Origin: Luzula sylvatica
Taxonomy: Eukaryota > Streptophyta > Magnoliopsida > Poales > Juncaceae
Length of the DNA: 64,000 nucleotides
Reading direction: 5' to 3'
NCBI GenBank assembly: GCA_946800325.1
Contig: OX326958.1
Coordinates: 18,130,414-18,194,413, forward strand
Part shown: positions 43,834-56,134 of the stretch, one piece after another
Numbering within the stretch: the stretch's first letter is position 1
Layout: every line of letters starts with the position of its first letter
The notes under the pieces: generated by a model
The model's database searches: none
Seen by the model: the letters and a program-made list of their open reading frames with translations, nothing else
Told to the model about the DNA's origin: nothing
Translations under genes and position numbers: made by a program

Positions 43834-44841
43834 CTAGAAAATAACATGTGCTTGTGCGCATATAATATTTATATTTATATTAAAAAATAAAAATGCCATA
43901 AGCACGAGAACCACAAACACTCCACTTTTTTTTAAATTGGTGTACGTTTTTGTCGTAAAATAATATTTTAAGGTACATTACACTTTAGAAAGAAATAAAA
44001 ACATAACAACTACTATCATCGTCAATGACATATAACTCACACAATACCAAACTGCACTATATATATGTTCAATGAAAATATTTCATTATTTTGTATTGAC
44101 TTTGTTGATTATATAATATTATTTAAGTTTTCATTTAATACAAAAATACAATTAAAATAATATAATATCATATTTTAGTTGAGAAGAATAATTTAAAAAT
44201 ATTTAACATTAAAATTCAACGTAACGGAATTACAATAAAAACTTATTTAATATCAAGTGATTATTTTAATTTGAATACATTTTTTTTTCTAAATATTAAC
44301 CCTTAAGAAAATTTAACGCAAAGGAAATACAATTTTGTTTTGTTTAGTTTTGAAGTCACAACATTAACCCTTAATAAAATTGGACTATCAGAGTCCGAAT
44401 AACTTTTTCGGATTCCGAAAATCCGAATATGTTAGTTTCGCTAATTGCAATTGCAAATTGCAAATATTTTTCAAAGTTGGTTTTGCTATTAATTTTCTAG
44501 ACATGTCTATGGATCAAAATTTATTAATTTGAATTGTCCAGAAAAATCTTAAATTCTCAAGTAGGTAGAATGCCGGCCCCAACTATAGATCCGATAATTC
44601 CCGTATTTGAGTCCCAAAACTTTAATGGGTCCAAAATTTTCTAGAAAAATAATTTATCCATTTAAAAAGATAATTGTTACTAAAGATCCTAATAAATTTT
44701 GTGGTTTATTAGTAGAACAATTTGGTTTTTTTTTGCAAAAGAACGTGAGTTCAAATCATATAAGCCACAAACTATACTTTTTTTTTCCCTCAAAAATACA
44801 ATGAAGGTATGAGAAGAACCGTGAAAACAAGATTTGTACTT
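43834..44841. other. AT-rich region, no gene seen
   Basis: Mostly AT-rich with no domain-bearing frame. The 65-codon frame at 44607 is unsupported. Confidence 0.5.
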
Positions 44842-46241
44842 TCCAAAAATTTACCTACCCCTTATTTTGTATCTATCTTTGAGACTCCTCATGAAGCCAC
44901 ATCATCATGTTTATCATGATTATTAACCATTAGATTGTGTGATGTGGATTCATCATATGCATTAATATTATATTTGATCATTTAAAACATGCATTAATAT
45001 TGTATGATTATTTTTAAGTATTAATTTGAAATATTAGATGTAGTGATGTGGTTTAATCCGAATCATTAATTTATTGTTAGATTTTTTAAAAATCATATTT
45101 TGTGTAGTCATGTATGTGTTATTATTTTACACCATGTTTTAAACATTCTTAGAAAGTCACATCATCCTACATTAATGATGTGACCTATTATTATGGGTTA
45201 GAATCATATTAGACCAAGTCTAATCAATTGTTTAACATTTCACATAAGATTACATGATCAAATGTGAATGCAATGGAATATGAAAAGTTTATATATGAAA
45301 TACTAATATTTAATATGTAATATTATAAAACATACAACATATATTAGTATTATTTTGAAAATTTAATTTTATAAACCCCATCAAATATATTCATTTTTAT
45401 TTTCTCTTTATTTTGACATCCATATTATCATAGTTCATATGTACATTTTCATAATTTCATTTTGTAAAGATATTATGTAAGAAAATACAACGCAAAAAAT
45501 ACATATTTACATAAAAAACATTTAAGAATTTTTTTTGCATCATAAGTTTTTTAAGTATTATCATTTATTTTTTAAAATTAAAACCATAAGAATCTCATAT
45601 AATACTAAGTATATTATATTTGTGTTTTTAAGCAAACATAACTTTTGCAAAAAATAATAGAATTGAAAAAATAGTTTATCCATCTAAATAACTTTTTTAA
45701 CTTATAAACACCTATCAAATTGTATTGTTATTTTACAAAAATATAAAATAAAAAAATCATATAATATAAAATAATTTGTATTTATGTTTATTATAAATTA
45801 AATTTTGATTATTATATATTGTATATTATTTTATATTTTCCATTGAATTTTGAATCAATAAGAATTATTACTACTATATAATTAATAATGTGTTACTACA
45901 TATGTTGTATGATTCACTATTGTAATATTTGATATTGTATGAAATATTGTGCACAATTATATAATATTTGTTGTTATGTTTTCCGTAAAATTGTATTATA
46001 TCTTATTCTTATATATTATTACATAATGACACTAATACAAATATTATTATTTGATTAAAAAAATGAGATTTTTTGCTATCATGATGTAAAATAATTGTAA
46101 AACATATGAATAATCATAGATATATGAATTCAAATAACTTTTTTAAGATGATATTATTAATATCATCATACAAATATATAATTGTCTTACAATGAAAAAC
46201 ATAATTTACATGCTCGCCGCGTAGCGCGAGTATTCTCCTAG
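44842..46241 (+). mobile_element. Non-autonomous Helitron, about 1.4 kb
   Basis: The putative 5' end TCCAAAAATTTACCTACCCC continues CTTATTTTGTATC and CTCCTCATGAAGCCACATCATCA. The 3' end has hairpin CTCGCCGCGTAGCGCGAG (46213-46230), TATTCTC and CTAG before T. Both ends match the minus-strand element at 56594-57950, supporting the boundaries. Host bases at both sides are T, unlike the A/T target of classical Helitrons, so the 5' boundary may be off by a base or two. There is no coding sequence. Confidence 0.78.
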
Positions 46242-46387
46242 TTGGCTTGAATTTTTAGAATGCAGGGCGGGCCCTGGTGAGTAGTCATTTAAAAGATATA
46301 GGGATGAATTCCAATGTTTATGATAAATTATAGCTTTTAGAATATAATGTACTTTTTTATGTTTTAGATTATTCGAACTTGTTAAAA

Positions 46388-49300
46388 ACTAGTATTTGTA
46401 TTATTGAATTATTAAACCGATGATAATAGAATATATATTTAATCTTATAAGAATATGAAAATATATTTCCTAAAGAAAAAACATTTCATTGTTTATGTGA
46501 TAAAATATTTGTCGTGTCATTTTGTTGTGTCATAATTAATGAACATACAATCGTTAACGAATAGAAAAAAACATAAATGAGGCAATACAATAATTGTGAA
46601 GTTGAAAATGAATCAAAAATTGAGCAAAAGATGCACTAAATTAATAATCAAGGACCAAATTCACACTTTACTCTTGTTTTTACAAAAGGGCATAAAAATT
46701 AAACTTCTTTGAGCAGGAGTCATAATTATTTTTAGAGTGACTAATTGTCAACCTCCGCCAATCGGGTGGTGCCACGTGTCATTTTATTTTACGGTACTAC
46801 TAAACATCTATTAACAAATATACAATTTTGAAAGGCAAAATCAGGTACAAATGACCGAAGAACGACTTATCGCAAAAAAAATGGCGAGCACTATCTTTTC
46901 TAGCAATTACTGATCCTTTTGGTGCATTAATAAAATTTCAAAATAATGTATATCTGATTCAATTAGATTATAATCCGGTGAATATCATCTCATATGTATA
47001 TATGACTATCAACCTTAGTTAATTTCGTCAAATGCTTTGAGATTTTAGACGCACTTTCCAAAGATAATTTGGTAGCAACCTGATTTCATATCACTAAATT
47101 CAAAAAAATATATGAACTTATATCGAGCGATTTAAAAACATGCATCGTAGTATTATTTGCAAAATGAGTATTGCTACTGCAGATTTGTAGGAATCTGGAC
47201 CGGAAAATAGCGCGATATGCAGATATCATGCATACACATGGTTGCGATGTGCTTTTTCTGTAAGATAGAGTCGACAAGACATTCAATTTTTAACGTGGTA
47301 TCTCCCGAAGGAACTAATCCACGGCCTGTACACCTCTCGGGAGATGGCCAGGTCGGCAACCTGGCAACTTCACTGTTCCTTTTTTTTCTTTCCTTATATT
47401 TTGGTGGAGAAACCATTACAAGATTACTATTTTTGTTATTATTTTAATCAAAAAGTATAGGCTGCAGGAAGTAAATCACCGAACTATTACCGAAGTATGA
47501 GGTGGCTATGGGTCCCATCTAGTAACCTCCCACGTAAGAATACCTAGTTTAAGAAAAAATCAATTCTCCCCTCTATATCAGGTCGCCATTCTCCACGACA
47601 CTACTCCCTCTCCACATCTCGTCACACCCAACTTCCTAGTCTCGCGCTCGCCTCCGTGATCTCAGCGAGACTTCTTGAAGGTCACGCCCAACTTCACAAC
47701 TCTTCCTTCTCTTGACGCCCAACTTGCGCCTCCTTTTTCTCTAAAATCGGCATATTGCCATGGATTTGTGCGACGGATGAGGTTCTCCCTTCAGCCTTCG
47801 TGTCCTCCTTTTTTTCTCAATTACTGTGTATACAAAGATTATGGCAATTCGTGCTCCAAAACAATGTGAGTTTGTTTCGAATCAAGTCTGCCCAACTAAT
47901 GAAACTGGAGATCTCCAGCCTCGGAGTACGCCCAACTTCAGCCTTCCAGTCCTCCCTCTTATAGGTATCACTTAATTTTCGACTGAAATTACATCATCTA
48001 TTCAATTGGCGCTCAATTAACTCCTAATTGACTTCTATTCAATGGGCAAGAAGCCTGATATTGGCGAAGAGATCCGGCGATGAGGCGAACTTGGTGTAGA
48101 GATGGGCAAGAAACCTGATTATTGGCGAAGAGGAAATAGGGGCAAGAAACTTGATATTCGGCGTACAGAGTACAGGCGGATATCCAACATAGGAGGAATT
48201 CTTTTGCAAGAGCTAAATGGAAAAGAGAAAGGGGCGGGAGAATCTGAGTGAATCTGTTTTCTCATCATTTTTTGAGCTCGCTTCTGTAGACTCGGTTTAT
48301 GAGCGTGGAAGGAAGAAGATGCCGGTTCAGCACCATGTCACTGTTCGGGAGCTCTTCGGTGAAATATGTTTGTGACTGTATACTTTTTGTATTTTAATTG
48401 ATAGACCTCCACTTTTCTTCTCGTTCATCCCATTCATTCTTCTATTTGTATCGATATTAAAGAGAATAAGACTATTATACGATAAGTATTTGAGCTCGTG
48501 TCGCGAAGTTACTTCCTTCTCCTTAGGTACGTAGGATACGAGAATACTCTGCCAAAAAAGAAGTGGTGTTAGTAATTTAATGAATTATGACTAAAATAAA
48601 GTGAACATTGTAGTTTTATGACTCGCTAAGTTGTGTGCAAAGGTGTACGCAAGGTGTTCGATGAAATTCCGATTAGAGAAAAATAGTTGAATAGACCACT
48701 ATTTTCCCTAATATATAGTTTAGCAAGAATCTAAGTACTACACGACTCCATATAAGCATCAGTGATTAAATTAACTGGCAAAAAAAAGAATGAATTCTAG
48801 TTAATTACCTGGTTTCGACGAATCGATCGATGCAGTGCCTTTAATCTCTATTACACTATATTGCATAATAAATTCATATAAGCACATAATTACTACAACA
48901 AAAATCCAGGAAAATATAACTGCAAGCACAAGAGACGAATGATTTAGTTAGATTATATATGATTATTAATTAATTAAGAAATAAATTAATCAAGCCCATT
49001 AATTAATTGCCAATACGGTTGGGGATTTCTGATTTACTCTCAAACATTTTTAAATAATTCTTCAGATGATGAAAATTAGATAAGAATTAAAAATACAAAA
49101 TACTACTGAAAATTTCAACCAAAATATTTATTTTAACTAGTTTCAACATAATCACTACAACAATAATCCGGGGAAGTATAACTGCAAGCACAATAGATGA
49201 AATGATTTTAGTTAAATTATATATGCTGATTGACTAATTAAGAAAATAATCAAGCCCAGTAATTAATGACTTGCTAATCCAAATAGGGATATCTAACTTA

Positions 49301-49600
49301 TCCTCAAATATTTCAACATTATTTTGAGATGATGAAATTATATAAAAATTTGTAAAATTGCAAAAATACACCTGAAAATTTGAACAAATGTTTATTCTAA
49401 CTAGTAATTCCAAACATGAATTTACACATAATTCCAAACATGAATTTTTTTTTTTTTTTTTTTTTTTTGCATTAATTTCCAAACATGAATTCCAAACATG
49501 AATTTACACATAAAACTTCTTTTAAAATATGGTGGCGTAGATATATGTGGTAATATTCAAGGATAGAGATAAACATACATGCTGATTTAGAAATGTTACC
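46388..49600. other. 3' flank of NLR unit 6 (duplicate of unit 4 flank)
   Basis: It is collinear with 21870-23740 and 27119-27415 at high identity. It contains a Mutator-like insertion (47449-48389) absent from unit 4 and lacks the third Copia present there. The stem ATCTCCCGA/TCGGGAGAT recurs at about 47298-47344. No gene is present. Confidence 0.8.
47449..48389. mobile_element. Mutator-like (Pack-MULE-type) element with GC-rich cargo
   Basis: It is flanked by a perfect 9-bp duplication TATTTTAAT (47440-47448 and 48390-48398). Short inverted ends CAAAAAGTATA occur at both borders. The interior is much richer in G+C than its surroundings, with pyrimidine-rich leader-like sequence (CCCTCTCCACATCTCGTCACACCC) and repeated CACGCCCAACTTC / ACGCCCAACTTGCGCC phrases, suggesting captured host gene DNA. 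No transposase is present. The duplicate at about 22890 is an empty site. Confidence 0.82.
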
Positions 49601-49647
49601 TTGTGTTGCGTGAAGTGGCAAAGCAAATCTTCCAATTAACTTACAGA

Positions 49648-50300
49648 TACTAATTTGATACTTGTTATCTCCTTGCATTGCTTTTTTAACTCGTCACTGC
49701 AGTCACGGATTTCCAGTGATTCCAGGGATGGTGGGAGGCCATTTTCTGGCAAAGACTGGATACTTGGACAATAAGAGATTCGAAGAGTTTTGAGAGATGA
49801 AAGATTACACAATTGATTAGGCAATGATAGGAGGTTCTTGCAGCCATATAATGTAAGATGTTGTCGTGAAGTGGCCAAGCAAATCTTCCAATTATCTTCC
49901 ATATACTGATTTGATACTTGTTATGTCCTTGCATTGCCTTTTTAACTCGTCACTGCAGTCACGGATTTCCAGTGATTCCAGGGATGGTGGGAGGCCATTT
50001 TCTGGCAAAGACTGGATACTTGGACAATAAGAGATTCGAAGAGTTTTGAGAGATGAAAGATTACACAATTGATTAGGCAATGATAGGAGGTTCTTGCAGC
50101 CATATAATGTAAGATGTTGTCGTGAAGTGGCCAAGCAAATCTTCCAATTATCTTCCATATACTGATTTGATACTTGTTATGTCCTTGCATTGCCTTTTTA
50201 ACTCGTCACTGCAGTCACGGATTTCCAGTGATTCCAGGGATGGTGGGAGGCCATTTTCTGGCAAAGACTGGATACTTGGACAATAAGAGATTCGAAGATT
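49648..50300 (-). repeat. 256-bp tandem repeat of the NLR terminal LRR module
   Basis: Landmarks recur every 256 bp (stop-side positions 49686, 49942, 50198). Each of the two extra units (minus frames 49636-49902 and 49892-50158) encodes LTLYGCKNLLSLPNQLCNL, CPSIQSLPENGLPPSLESLE and the terminal CSDELK, preceded by sequence normally lying 3' of the gene (ATCTTCCAATTATCTTCC region). As 256 is not a multiple of three, units lie in successive frames. Confidence 0.88.
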
Positions 50301-53300
50301 TTGAGAGATGAAAGATTACACAATGAATTAGGCAATGATTGGAGCTTCTGGGAGTTATAAAATGCAAGTTGTTCGAGGGAGGTAAGGAGTCCAAGTGCTT
50401 TCTCCTGTTCTTCTGTTAGGTCAACTATTTCATTGCCTCGTAAAGATAAAGATGTAAGGGTTGATAATTGCTTGCAAACTAGATCTGACAGGAAATTAGT
50501 ATGACCCAAACTAAGCTCCTCGACTAGTACGGCAGACTCGTCTGTGTTCGAATTCTCCAGCCTAGTTACAGAGTTCAAAACTACGAAATTGGGACATTCC
50601 GTAATATCCAAGTACTCGAGTTGTGTAGGGAACAATAAGCCTTCTAATGACACGAGGTTTTTACAATTAGAAATTGAAAGTCTTTTCAAAGTTGAACATG
50701 GTGGGAGTCTCAAAGTGGTCAGACCTGGACTATTGAATATATCCAGATGAGATAAAGAGGTTAATGGTGTAAGCAATGAAGATATATTGTACGGCACATT
50801 GTTAAGCTGCAATTTTCTCACGCCCGGTGGAAGGAAGTAACATTCATTCACATGTTCGTCTAAATTAGTTATAGATGATAAGAGGTTTGAACCGCCTAAA
50901 TCTAAATCTAAATCCTCAATCGAGGTTAGTTCTCCAAGCCCTTCTTTACTTGCAAAGATGAGATCCGGATAGCCCCAAATATGTAATTTCTTCAGAGTAG
51001 ATTTTAAAAAACAAGGAATTTGCAACAATCCTCGATTATTAATTGGGTCTGTCGAGGAGGATGCCGAATTAGTGAAGCAAGATGTGGTAATGGAAGCTAC
51101 TTTCAAGGTTGTTATTTGCCGACAAGTAATTATTTTCAATTCATAAAGGTTTGTCAGATTCAATAATAGAATAGATAGTTGCTTTCCTGTAATATTACAT
51201 GTGCAGATCTCTAGGTGTTCCAGTGATTGTGAAAAAAAGTTATTCTCGACACTTTGCCCATTTGGTTCAAACGATAAAAATATCCCCGGACAATTTCTAA
51301 CAGATAACCTTTTTAAATTTACTAGTCCACACAAGCTCTCCCATGACAAATATCTAAGCTTCTTACAATTCCTTATTGTGAGATCATGCAGATGGGGAAA
51401 CCAATTTTTGCTCGTATCACCAGAAAAAGCAAATTCAAAATTAAGAAACTCTGTTAATTCAGGACAATTTTCAATTGTTAATTTTTTCAAACAAGGAAAT
51501 GCCTGCCATTGGTTGCTTCCTCTCCACTTCTCCAACTTGGGCATATCGACTATCTCCATCTCCTCTAAAGCTCGAAATCCCATGTCCGCACCAGTGCCAT
51601 AGAATGGTACATCGATTTCTTTGACAGCAAACATATATTGTAATCGCAATCTCTGCAAAGATAATAAATGACCAAGAGGAGAAAGTATCTCCCATGCTTT
51701 GCAATTCTCTAGAGAGAGCAATACTAAATAGTCCAAGGAATTTTCATGGACCAACCATGTGGGAGATTTGGCACCACCATACCCACTGATAAGAAGTCGT
51801 TCGAGATTATAGTTTGGCCTGAGTCCTTCAAGAACATCTGCATCCATAGTGGGTTCGTATTCACCAGGCACTCTATTCCAACATAAATACAAACTATTGA
51901 GGAATGACTTCTCTTCAAGTCTTGCCCCAACTGCCTCCTCCTTGCTTTCGACAATCTCCAAGTTGAATATCTTCAATAAACCTCTCAGTTTTATCAACAA
52001 TCCTAGTTGTGCTATTTCAAATCCGCTTTCTTTCTTAACACAAAACTCTCTTAATTCACGAAGTGCCGTTAGTTTTCCGACCCACGGTATTTCACTATCT
52101 AACGTTCGATAGCGACTCTTCTGCCATAAAAACATGTCTATATATTCTTCAAACCATCCTCGACCATAGTAATCGTTTATATGTATTACTTCTAAATGAT
52201 GCAATTTATTTAGATTATTAAGAACATACCTTTGGATAATATCATTTCGTTGCCGTGGACATCGATTAAGTTTTAAGTAACGAAGATGGATAAAGTTTGG
52301 AAAATTACATGTTAAAAGATCTGCATCACCGGGCATTGTATATATTACTAGCACTCGCAACCCTCTCAAACTCCGGAGAAAATCCTTTAGAGCGACGGCA
52401 AAATTTGAATTACACCTTCCAATTATAATTAAAGTACTCAAATTTTCGACTTGGAGATGTTTTTTAATATGTACTATATATTTCTCAAAATTTCCACTAG
52501 GTATAGTTGACTTATGCGATATTGAGCTTGTATACGTTTCGGTAATGATGGATAAATGACGAATAGTATTTGGGATGCCTATGTTTAAATTGGTTGAGTT
52601 AACAATTGCAAAGCAATCGTGTTGTGATACTATTTGTGCTAAATCATGCATTAGATCATGGATAACATAATGAGTGTGTGAAAATGGATTTTTAATTTCT
52701 TCGAGAAATCCTGAATTTACTAAATTATTAAAATGCATATTTCCTATATCCTCAACAGGTATGTTACTGTTATTTAGAAAAACAAAACCTTGGGCAATCC
52801 ACATATTAACCAACTCTTCTCTGTTGTAATTAAATCCCTTATGAAATAAATAACAAAACAAAAAACATCTTTGTATATGGAAAGGTAGAGATTCATAACT
52901 TAGCCTTAGTGCTGGCATGATATCATCAGGTCCGGTTTGAGATTTCCACTCCTCGTTATCCCTAACATTCTTCCAATAAATAATATTTGGATTTCTTTTT
53001 AACATTGCCCAGACGGTTTTTGCTGCTAAAGGATAATTGGAAAGTTTTTTACAAATTTGTTCTCCAATTCTTTCTAAGATATCATGTTTTTCATATTTAT
53101 CGTCACTAAACGCATGTAATTTAAACAATTCCCAAAAATCATTTTCTTTCAAACCATCCAATTTAATCATGTGTTTCTCATTGATTATTTTTGCTACTGA
53201 TAATTTTCTAGTTGTTAACAAAACAGCGTTACCATTTTTTCCCTCCGATTGCAATAGAGAAAGGAGGCTCTCCCACTTGCTTTTATCATTGTCCTCCCAC

Positions 53301-54274
53301 ACATCATCTAATACAAGCAAAAACTTTTTTGAACTTAAGAACTTTTTAAGAATTTCCAATTGTCTATTTAAGTTCCTCTCTTGTTTACACTCTTCTCCAG
53401 GGATGAATTCTAGCAACTCACGAATAAGCCTACCTTCATCGTAATCGGCGGACACATGAATCCACATTGTTAATTCAAAATATTCTTTTATTTTTGAGTC
53501 ATTAAACACAAGTCGAGCAAGAGTCGTCTTGCCAACACCTCCATTCCCTACTATCGGTAATACAGAGAGATTGGTATTGGCAAACTTTACCCTTATCAGT
53601 TGGCATATTATAAATTCTTTCTCTTCATCTCTACCAAAGACTCTTGATTCCATTAAATGCGAGGATTTTAACGGGCTTAGTATACTAGTGTTTACATTTG
53701 CCCTTACAATTTGATCTAGTTTTTCTACATTAAGTAGTTTAAAAAGTTTTTTCCCAACTTCTTTTAAGTTTTCAACAACAATGTGTATTCTACGGGACAA
53801 ATCGTCCTTTTGAAACTTAGTTCGTTTATTCCTAATTAAAGAATGATCTCCATCAATTTTTCTTTTAGAATCCTGAGTTTGAGCATCCTCATTTCTATAG
53901 ATAGGAATATAACTTTTCAGTGTAGAGAATTTACTAACCGAATCTTGAGTTGAAGAAGAAGAGGAACCACTCGAATCATTTTCTATCTCGCGCTCAATAC
54001 GATAGTAATCCATCTCATCGAGCAAGTCGTCAGCTTGATATACAAGATACTGAACACGTTGGATGTATTTTACTAGGTCATAATTTTGAATCCCTTTCTT
54101 GACCAGCCCAAAACCAAGACCAATTTTGATGAATTCGAGGTTATCCTCGAGGAGTTTGTATTCCTCATTCAATCCCATATCAGATGCCCATTTCTCGAGC
54201 ACATGAGTAAGATATTTATCGAAGATAACTTGGATGAACCCGCCTGCTATACCAATAGCAGTACCCAAATCCAT
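50198..54274 (-). CDS. CC-NB-ARC-LRR disease-resistance protein (CNL), C-terminus frameshifted
   Basis: The 1358-codon frame is close to the gene at 27446 throughout. Starting MDLGTAIGIAGG, it has the Rx_N coiled coil with DDLLDEMDY (82-90), P-loop GNGGVGKTT (about 243-251), kinase-2 LVLDDVWE, RNBS-B LLTTRK, GLPL-like NYPLAAK, RNBS-D CFLFCYLFHKGF, MHD in DLMHDLAQ (about 540-547), then LRRs, retaining the ISGYGGAKSPTW segment. Near 50298 one base is missing relative to the repeat units, so the last about 32 residues (FESLIVQVSSLCQK onward) are out of frame and replace the normal terminus ending CSDELKRQC. The core receptor is intact and may still work; whether the altered tail matters is unknown. 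It could equally be a very recent pseudogene. Confidence 0.88.
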   Translation of the reverse strand: MDLGTAIGIAGGFIQVIFDKYLTHVLEKWASDMGLNEEYKLLEDNLEFIKIGLGFGLVKKGIQNYDLVKYIQRVQYLVYQADDLLDEMDYYRIEREIENDSSGSSSSSTQDSVSKFSTLKSYIPIYRNEDAQTQDSKRKIDGDHSLIRNKRTKFQKDDLSRRIHIVVENLKEVGKKLFKLLNVEKLDQIVRANVNTSILSPLKSSHLMESRVFGRDEEKEFIICQLIRVKFANTNLSVLPIVGNGGVGKTTLARLVFNDSKIKEYFELTMWIHVSADYDEGRLIRELLEFIPGEECKQERNLNRQLEILKKFLSSKKFLLVLDDVWEDNDKSKWESLLSLLQSEGKNGNAVLLTTRKLSVAKIINEKHMIKLDGLKENDFWELFKLHAFSDDKYEKHDILERIGEQICKKLSNYPLAAKTVWAMLKRNPNIIYWKNVRDNEEWKSQTGPDDIMPALRLSYESLPFHIQRCFLFCYLFHKGFNYNREELVNMWIAQGFVFLNNSNIPVEDIGNMHFNNLVNSGFLEEIKNPFSHTHYVIHDLMHDLAQIVSQHDCFAIVNSTNLNIGIPNTIRHLSIITETYTSSISHKSTIPSGNFEKYIVHIKKHLQVENLSTLIIIGRCNSNFAVALKDFLRSLRGLRVLVIYTMPGDADLLTCNFPNFIHLRYLKLNRCPRQRNDIIQRYVLNNLNKLHHLEVIHINDYYGRGWFEEYIDMFLWQKSRYRTLDSEIPWVGKLTALRELREFCVKKESGFEIAQLGLLIKLRGLLKIFNLEIVESKEEAVGARLEEKSFLNSLYLCWNRVPGEYEPTMDADVLEGLRPNYNLERLLISGYGGAKSPTWLVHENSLDYLVLLSLENCKAWEILSPLGHLLSLQRLRLQYMFAVKEIDVPFYGTGADMGFRALEEMEIVDMPKLEKWRGSNQWQAFPCLKKLTIENCPELTEFLNFEFAFSGDTSKNWFPHLHDLTIRNCKKLRYLSWESLCGLVNLKRLSVRNCPGIFLSFEPNGQSVENNFFSQSLEHLEICTCNITGKQLSILLLNLTNLYELKIITCRQITTLKVASITTSCFTNSASSSTDPINNRGLLQIPCFLKSTLKKLHIWGYPDLIFASKEGLGELTSIEDLDLDLGGSNLLSSITNLDEHVNECYFLPPGVRKLQLNNVPYNISSLLTPLTSLSHLDIFNSPGLTTLRLPPCSTLKRLSISNCKNLVSLEGLLFPTQLEYLDITECPNFVVLNSVTRLENSNTDESAVLVEELSLGHTNFLSDLVCKQLSTLTSLSLRGNEIVDLTEEQEKALGLLTSLEQLAFYNSQKLQSLPNSLCNLSSLKIFESLIVQVSSLCQKMASHHPWNHWKSVTAVTS

Positions 54275-56125
54275 CTTATATACTAGGCTGGAGAAAGTAA
54301 AATTTGGGCAAAGGAAGGAAAATTAAAGGACTGAATTAGAGGAATAAGAGAGGCCAAGAAATTATAATTTGGTTAAGATGAGCAAGTGTATTCACGAGAT
54401 GTTAAGGATCATGATGAACCGAAAAAAAGGATTCGATGATTTTTTTCTTTTTTTGATTAATAAGATTGGACGAAGGTTTAAATGGAAAGAACGAAATTTT
54501 AAAGAGAAGAAGAGAAAAACAGATTTTTTTTTAATTTTTTTTGGTGAAAGATGGGCAAGATTGGATTGGATGAAGTTTAAACTAGAAATATGGAAATTTC
54601 AAAGAGAAGAAGAGAAATTTTGTTTTGTTTTGTTTTGTGAAAGATGAAGTTTTAATAGAAAGAATGAAATTTCAAAGAGAAGAAAAGATGATTTTTTTTT
54701 GTGAGATGAATAAGAACAGACAAAGAAAGCAAGAACTAGTTGGAAAAATTTCTGAAATTGAGAAATTTGCTGTGTTTATTTTTGCAGACAGTGATACGCT
54801 ATTTATTACCAGCTGGGGTGGGCATTGAGTTGGAAAATTTTAAGGCAATATAATATGTTTTATCTATTTTTTCTCTACAAATGAATCTTCGAGGAAGTTT
54901 CATGGAAGTTCGGTTTAAATTAAGAATTAACAAAACAGACAATTAAATTGACTAACTGATTGTATATAAGACGCAATTTTATATGTATCCTTGTAAAATA
55001 TCATGAATACTCCTTCAAATCCCTTTCAAATATCATGAATATCTCTTCAAAATGCTTCATGTATCATGATTTTGTTGTTGTTAAAAGAATGACAAGCGCG
55101 ATACGCTTCTGATCCAATAATTTTCATTATAAAATCAAATATCATGATTACCTCTATAAAATTCTTAAAATATCAAATATACCCCTATTTATCATTTAAA
55201 AATCATGAACATCTTTCTCGCTAATAATATGTTAATTATCTAATTTTTAAAATGATTTTTTTTACGATTATGAATAACTTTTATTCTAAATATTTAAAAA
55301 CATACAAAATCAAATACTGTCAATTCTATCTCATAATTTCTTTTCAAAAATCATTGTTGAAATCAATACCATTCTCAAAATTTCAAGTAACTACTATATT
55401 GATACAAGGATAAAAAGAAAAAAAATATTTCAATTTAGGAGTATCCATGATATTTGAAGGGTATACATGAAATTATTTATGATGTTTTAAGAGGTTACAC
55501 ACGCAATTCTGACTAAATATAAAATACATTTGAGTCATATAAATATAGAACATTATGGCCTGCTTGTGCATTTTTTCAACTAAAGAGTCTGTCTTGCACG
55601 ATGTTTCCTGAACATTTCATTGAAATTAAGAATTAAGAACTGTAATTAATTTATCAAATGTTTAGTATGCTTTCACAGTCACACCTACTGTGAAATTTCA
55701 TTTAAATTAAGAATTACAACGATGGGCCTAAACTACTAGCTAAATTAAAATATGCATGCTTCAATTTTTAATAGTTCAAGCTCACTGACCATTCCAAAAA
55801 AATAATTAAATAAATTAAAAATCAGAGCAAGGAACACCAATGTTAATTTTTTTCGATTTTTTTGTAATTACCGGTTATTATTTAAAATACAACTTAATAC
55901 CTCATTTTTATTTTTTTATATTTTATTTTAAAGATGTGAGAATTATTAATTATCGAAATAGCACTGTGCATCGACAATTACATGAAAATATATTACAACG
56001 GAACAATCAAAAATCTCAATTAATCTAGTGAACAACACAAATCCAAAACAAAAATTTCATATATTATTTGCTAATCAAAATCAGAGATGTGATTGACGCA
56101 TTCAAAATCACATAGAGTATTTCAG
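54275..56125 (-). other. 5' flank of NLR unit 6
   Basis: It contains poly-T/AAATTTCAAAGAGAAGAAGAG repeats (about 54430-54700), ACAAAGAAAGCAAGAACTAGTTGG (54720), the empty sites for the MULE-like MITE (54844-54865) and the hAT-like element (54366), and a patch of the periodic ATATCATGAATA repeat at 54990-55210. Beyond 55780 it is AT-rich with no gene. Confidence 0.7.
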
Positions 56126-56134
56126 TTTAAATTA

